Shown in pieces: positions 6,444-8,038 of a DNA stretch of 8,038 bases. The position numbers and the translations under genes are program-made. How positions within the stretch are numbered: position 1 is the first letter of the stretch; the number at the start of each line of letters is the position of its first letter. Source of the stretch: CAYZEZ01 sp964477295 (lineage in GTDB: Bacteria; Bacteroidota; Bacteroidia; Bacteroidales; SM23-62); the NCBI GenBank assembly GCA_964477295.1, contig CAYZEZ010000224.1:1-8038 (forward strand). The letters run 5' to 3'. Under the pieces are notes generated by a model. It was not told the origin of the DNA and searched no databases. It worked only from the letters and a program-made list of their open reading frames with translations.

Positions 6444-7537
6444 CCGGGATCTTCATTTCTCCATCTTGCGTCTCCTTTCTTTATTGTTTCTCCCACCTTA
6501 ACTATTCGATAGTTGTCCAGTGGTATACTGTTTATACCTCCCTCCCATTCTCTGAGGATACCGTCCCAGCTCTTTTCAGGGTTGCCCCATAATCCCTCAG
6601 CATATATGGGACTTCCACCGGCACAATCTACTATCACCATTCCGTATTTCTGAAGTGCTTCAGCCACGGCGATTTCTCCTGGAAGCAGGTTGAATTGACC
6701 CAGGTCGAGATCCGGATCCAACTGAATAACAGCACCTTCAGGTATTCCATTTGTGATGAATCCGTCTGTCCAGATGGCCGGGTAAACAAATTCCTGCTTT
6801 GCATTAAAACGGGTTGCACAACTCAGCTTATGCCTTATCTCCCCGGCTGTTACTTCATCGTACATAATCAATCCGGCTATTGCAGGTACTCCGGCAGCAC
6901 GGCTGGGACCGTGAAAATGAATACTTTCACCATTTACAATATCAAAATCAATGTGACTGAAAGTACCGTCTCCGTCAAGAGAATATTTCATTCCGGTTTT
7001 TGTAATCCACTCACCACCGGGAAGTTTCTCAAGTCCCCACATATCCCAGGCTATCCTGTTATCCCAATCCACAACCGCAAAATGTGCATCCTCCTCCGGA
7101 TCGGGGGTAGCGTTAAAAGGTATCGGGACTTTTTTACCAAAATCAGGGCCATGACCAAAATGCTCATGGTCAGTCATCCAATGATCTTTTTCCTCGTCAG
7201 AAAGATAATATTTTCCAATATCATACCTGGGTGTTCTACCATCCGCGTCATAAACCGGCACGGTCCATTTTGTAGCATTGATCCCAAAATTATTTCCCGA
7301 TGGTTCGGTCTTTAATAATCCGATCCAATATTCACTCCGGGGATCAATCTCTGGATCAGCTGGTATGGGTTGATTCCAAAAACTGGAGTCAGAGAAAAAC
7401 CTTTTCGCGTCTTTATGATTTATTTCCTTACCCGTTTTTTTGGAACGATCTGATCCTGGCTGACAGGAGATACTGACAATCGTTATTCCAAATGCAAGGA
7501 TGACGGCCAGATGATTGAAGATTATTCGAAGTTTCAT
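6431..7537 (-). CDS. Lipoprotein of a conserved 'SFWN' family, function unknown
   Basis: The 368-residue product has a lipoprotein-like signal (MKLRIIFNHL, hydrophobic core, SISC with Cys25; Ser at -3 is less usual). A short polar linker leads to FFSDSSFWNQPIPADPEIDP (47-66), the opening motif of a family I know only as hypothetical secreted proteins in several phyla. Further conserved-looking blocks are HFAVVDWDNRIAWDMWGLE (152-170), FHGPSRAAGVPAIAGL (208-223), YDEVTAGEIRHKLS (226-239), IQLDPDLDL (271-279) and ALQKYGMVIVDCAGG (294-308). Many aspartates and aromatics suggest a beta-rich, possibly sugar-facing fold, but I cannot point to catalytic residues. It lies 153 bp after the SDR stop with a candidate promoter between, so it may lead the operon. 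The start follows an AT-rich leader with no ribosome binding site, as is common in Bacteroidota. The gene is sure, the function is not known. Confidence 0.85.
   Translation of the reverse strand: MKLRIIFNHLAVILAFGITIVSISCQPGSDRSKKTGKEINHKDAKRFFSDSSFWNQPIPADPEIDPRSEYWIGLLKTEPSGNNFGINATKWTVPVYDADGRTPRYDIGKYYLSDEEKDHWMTDHEHFGHGPDFGKKVPIPFNATPDPEEDAHFAVVDWDNRIAWDMWGLEKLPGGEWITKTGMKYSLDGDGTFSHIDFDIVNGESIHFHGPSRAAGVPAIAGLIMYDEVTAGEIRHKLSCATRFNAKQEFVYPAIWTDGFITNGIPEGAVIQLDPDLDLGQFNLLPGEIAVAEALQKYGMVIVDCAGGSPIYAEGLWGNPEKSWDGILREWEGGINSIPLDNYRIVKVGETIKKGDARWRNEDPGQVK
6531..6545. repeat. 15-bp direct repeat, copy inside the SFWN lipoprotein gene
   Basis: This is the second copy of TTTATACCTCCCTCC (the other is at 6390-6404). 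Here it encodes the EGGI part of EWEGGINSIPL near residue 332. The flanks differ after a few bases, so it is a short match only. Confidence 0.7.
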
Positions 7538-7540
7538 AGG

Positions 7541-7551
7541 TTAACAGTTAA
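7541..7551. promoter_or_regulatory. Palindrome TTAAC-A-GTTAA just upstream of the SFWN lipoprotein start
   Basis: A perfect 5-bp inverted repeat around one base ends 3 bp before the ATG (7535-7537). It occupies the place of a ribosome binding site and could be a small operator or a weak hairpin. At this length in AT-rich DNA it may be chance. Confidence 0.2.
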
Positions 7552-7595
7552 TTAGGTGCATCTTTCTTCCATTTAGCAGGAAGTGCAGGAATGAT

Positions 7596-7620
7596 CTGAA
7601 ATCGGGTTTATATATTTCAG
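7596..7620. promoter_or_regulatory. Inverted repeat CTGAAAT-N11-ATTTCAG in the leader
   Basis: CTGAAAT (7596-7602) and ATTTCAG (7614-7620) are exact reverse complements separated by 11 bp, centred about 70 bp before the lipoprotein start. Half-sites about one helical turn apart (18 bp centre to centre) fit a dimeric regulator's operator or a leader hairpin. No regulator gene is in the window. Confidence 0.25.
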
Positions 7621-7671
7621 TTAAAGCAATTTAGTAAAAAATAATCTGAAACACTATTGTGCAGGATCATT

Positions 7672-7679
7672 CAAAGTTA
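7672..7679 (-). promoter_or_regulatory. Candidate Bacteroidota -7 box TAACTTTG
   Basis: On the minus strand TAACTTTG matches the Bacteroidota -7 consensus TAnnTTTG exactly and lies 12 bp after the SDR stop. The partner TTG about 19-20 bp further upstream is not present, so the promoter is only half supported. It would give a leader of about 130 nt for the SFWN lipoprotein gene. The rest of the 153-bp gap (7538-7690) holds only the two small inverted repeats listed. Confidence 0.3.
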
Positions 7680-7690
7680 AGGCGCGAATA

Positions 7691-8038
7691 TCAGAACTGG
7701 TTCACCGTCACACCACCATCCGGTGTTATACATTGTCCGGTAATATAACTTGCCGCTGGCATGCACAGGAATGCAGCTACACCGGAGATTTCTTCGGCTG
7801 TACCAACACGTTTTAAAGGTGTTCTGGCTACAACACCAGCGAAGTATTCTTCGTTCTGGAGTAATTGATTGGCGAGTGGAGTCGCGATAAAGCCTGGTGC
7901 TATTGCATTTACTCGGATGTTATGTTCTGCCCATTCCACTGCAAGATTTTTCGTTAGCTGAATGATAGCGGCTTTGGCAGATCCGTAAATAGCCCCTGTT
8001 CGGATATGGTTCAGGCCGGCAATGGAGGCAATATGGAC
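7691..8038 (-). CDS. Short-chain dehydrogenase/reductase (SDR), C-terminal 115 residues, runs off the right edge
   Basis: The frame is open from the right edge to TGA at 7691-7693. Visible residues contain the classical SDR active site: Ser5 (HIASIAG), Tyr18 and Lys22 (YGSAK) with the expected 13- and 4-residue spacing. These are followed by RVNAIAPGFIATPL, the TPLKRVGTAEEISGVAAFL segment and the closing YITGQCITPDGGVTVNQF (numbering starts at the first visible codon). The end resembles tropinone-reductase-like and gluconate-5-dehydrogenase-like SDRs, which use NAD(P)H on a carbonyl or alcohol. Family members are about 250 residues, so the Rossmann nucleotide-binding half is outside the window. 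GTG at 7937-7939 is an internal Val codon (AVEWAEHN), not a start. A sugar or sugar-acid substrate would suit the neighbours but is inference. It may be co-transcribed with the genes that follow or end before the candidate promoter. Confidence 0.93.
   Translation of the reverse strand, partial: VHIASIAGLNHIRTGAIYGSAKAAIIQLTKNLAVEWAEHNIRVNAIAPGFIATPLANQLLQNEEYFAGVVARTPLKRVGTAEEISGVAAFLCMPAASYITGQCITPDGGVTVNQF

Noticed and set aside
6695..7315. 206-codon open frame on the plus strand
   Set aside because: It is antisense to the motif-bearing part of the SFWN lipoprotein gene and its translation shows no recognisable domain, signal or leader.
7541..7561. Six-codon leader peptide (MHLINC) ahead of the SFWN lipoprotein
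   Set aside because: A start after GGAAGAAAG exists, but such a short frame is expected by chance and shows no run of regulatory codons.
7691..7939. Separate small 82-residue protein starting at GTG 7937-7939
   Set aside because: The same frame is open to the window edge and contains the SDR Ser-Tyr-Lys active site, so this is the tail of a cut SDR gene.

Overview
The window carries one strand of genes only: everything convincing reads right to left (minus strand), and both edge genes are cut. It looks like a member of the Bacteroidota. The signs are two lipoproteins with short signal peptides, an exported enzyme whose mature form probably starts with Gln after a Ser, PepSY-type membrane proteins, mostly AT-rich leaders without a clear Shine-Dalgarno sequence, and one exact TAnnTTTG -7 box. 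A marine or sediment Bacteroidota would fit, but nothing here fixes the genus.

In transcription order: (1) the C-terminal third or so of a short-chain dehydrogenase (7691-8038, partial); (2) a 153-bp gap with a candidate promoter; (3) a lipoprotein of a conserved 'SFWN' family of unknown function (6431-7537); (4) a 145-bp gap with a perfect inverted repeat across the preceding stop codon and half of a 15-bp direct repeat; (5) a lipoprotein that looks like an Fn3-like domain plus an alpha/alpha-barrel sugar-active enzyme (4636-6285); (6) a cytoplasmic carbon-nitrogen hydrolase (3671-4633) starting 2 bp after that stop; (7, 8) two small PepSY-type membrane proteins overlapping by 16 bp (3000-3620 and 2410-3015); (9) an exported carbon-nitrogen hydrolase fused behind a beta-sandwich, carbohydrate-binding-like domain (751-2364); (10) the first 245 residues of a uroporphyrinogen-decarboxylase-like protein (1-736, partial).

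From gene 5 onward the spacing is -16 to 50 bp, so genes 5 to 10 probably form one operon, and gene 3 may lead it. Taken together this reads as a catabolic locus. Envelope proteins (lipoproteins and an exported amidase fusion) could act on a carbohydrate-like or amide-bearing substrate, and cytoplasmic enzymes (amidase, URO-D-like methyltransferase-type protein, SDR) could process the product. That joint role is inference: there is no SusC/SusD pair, sulfatase, classified lyase or regulator in the window to name the substrate. No RNA gene, mobile element, CRISPR array or replication origin was seen.
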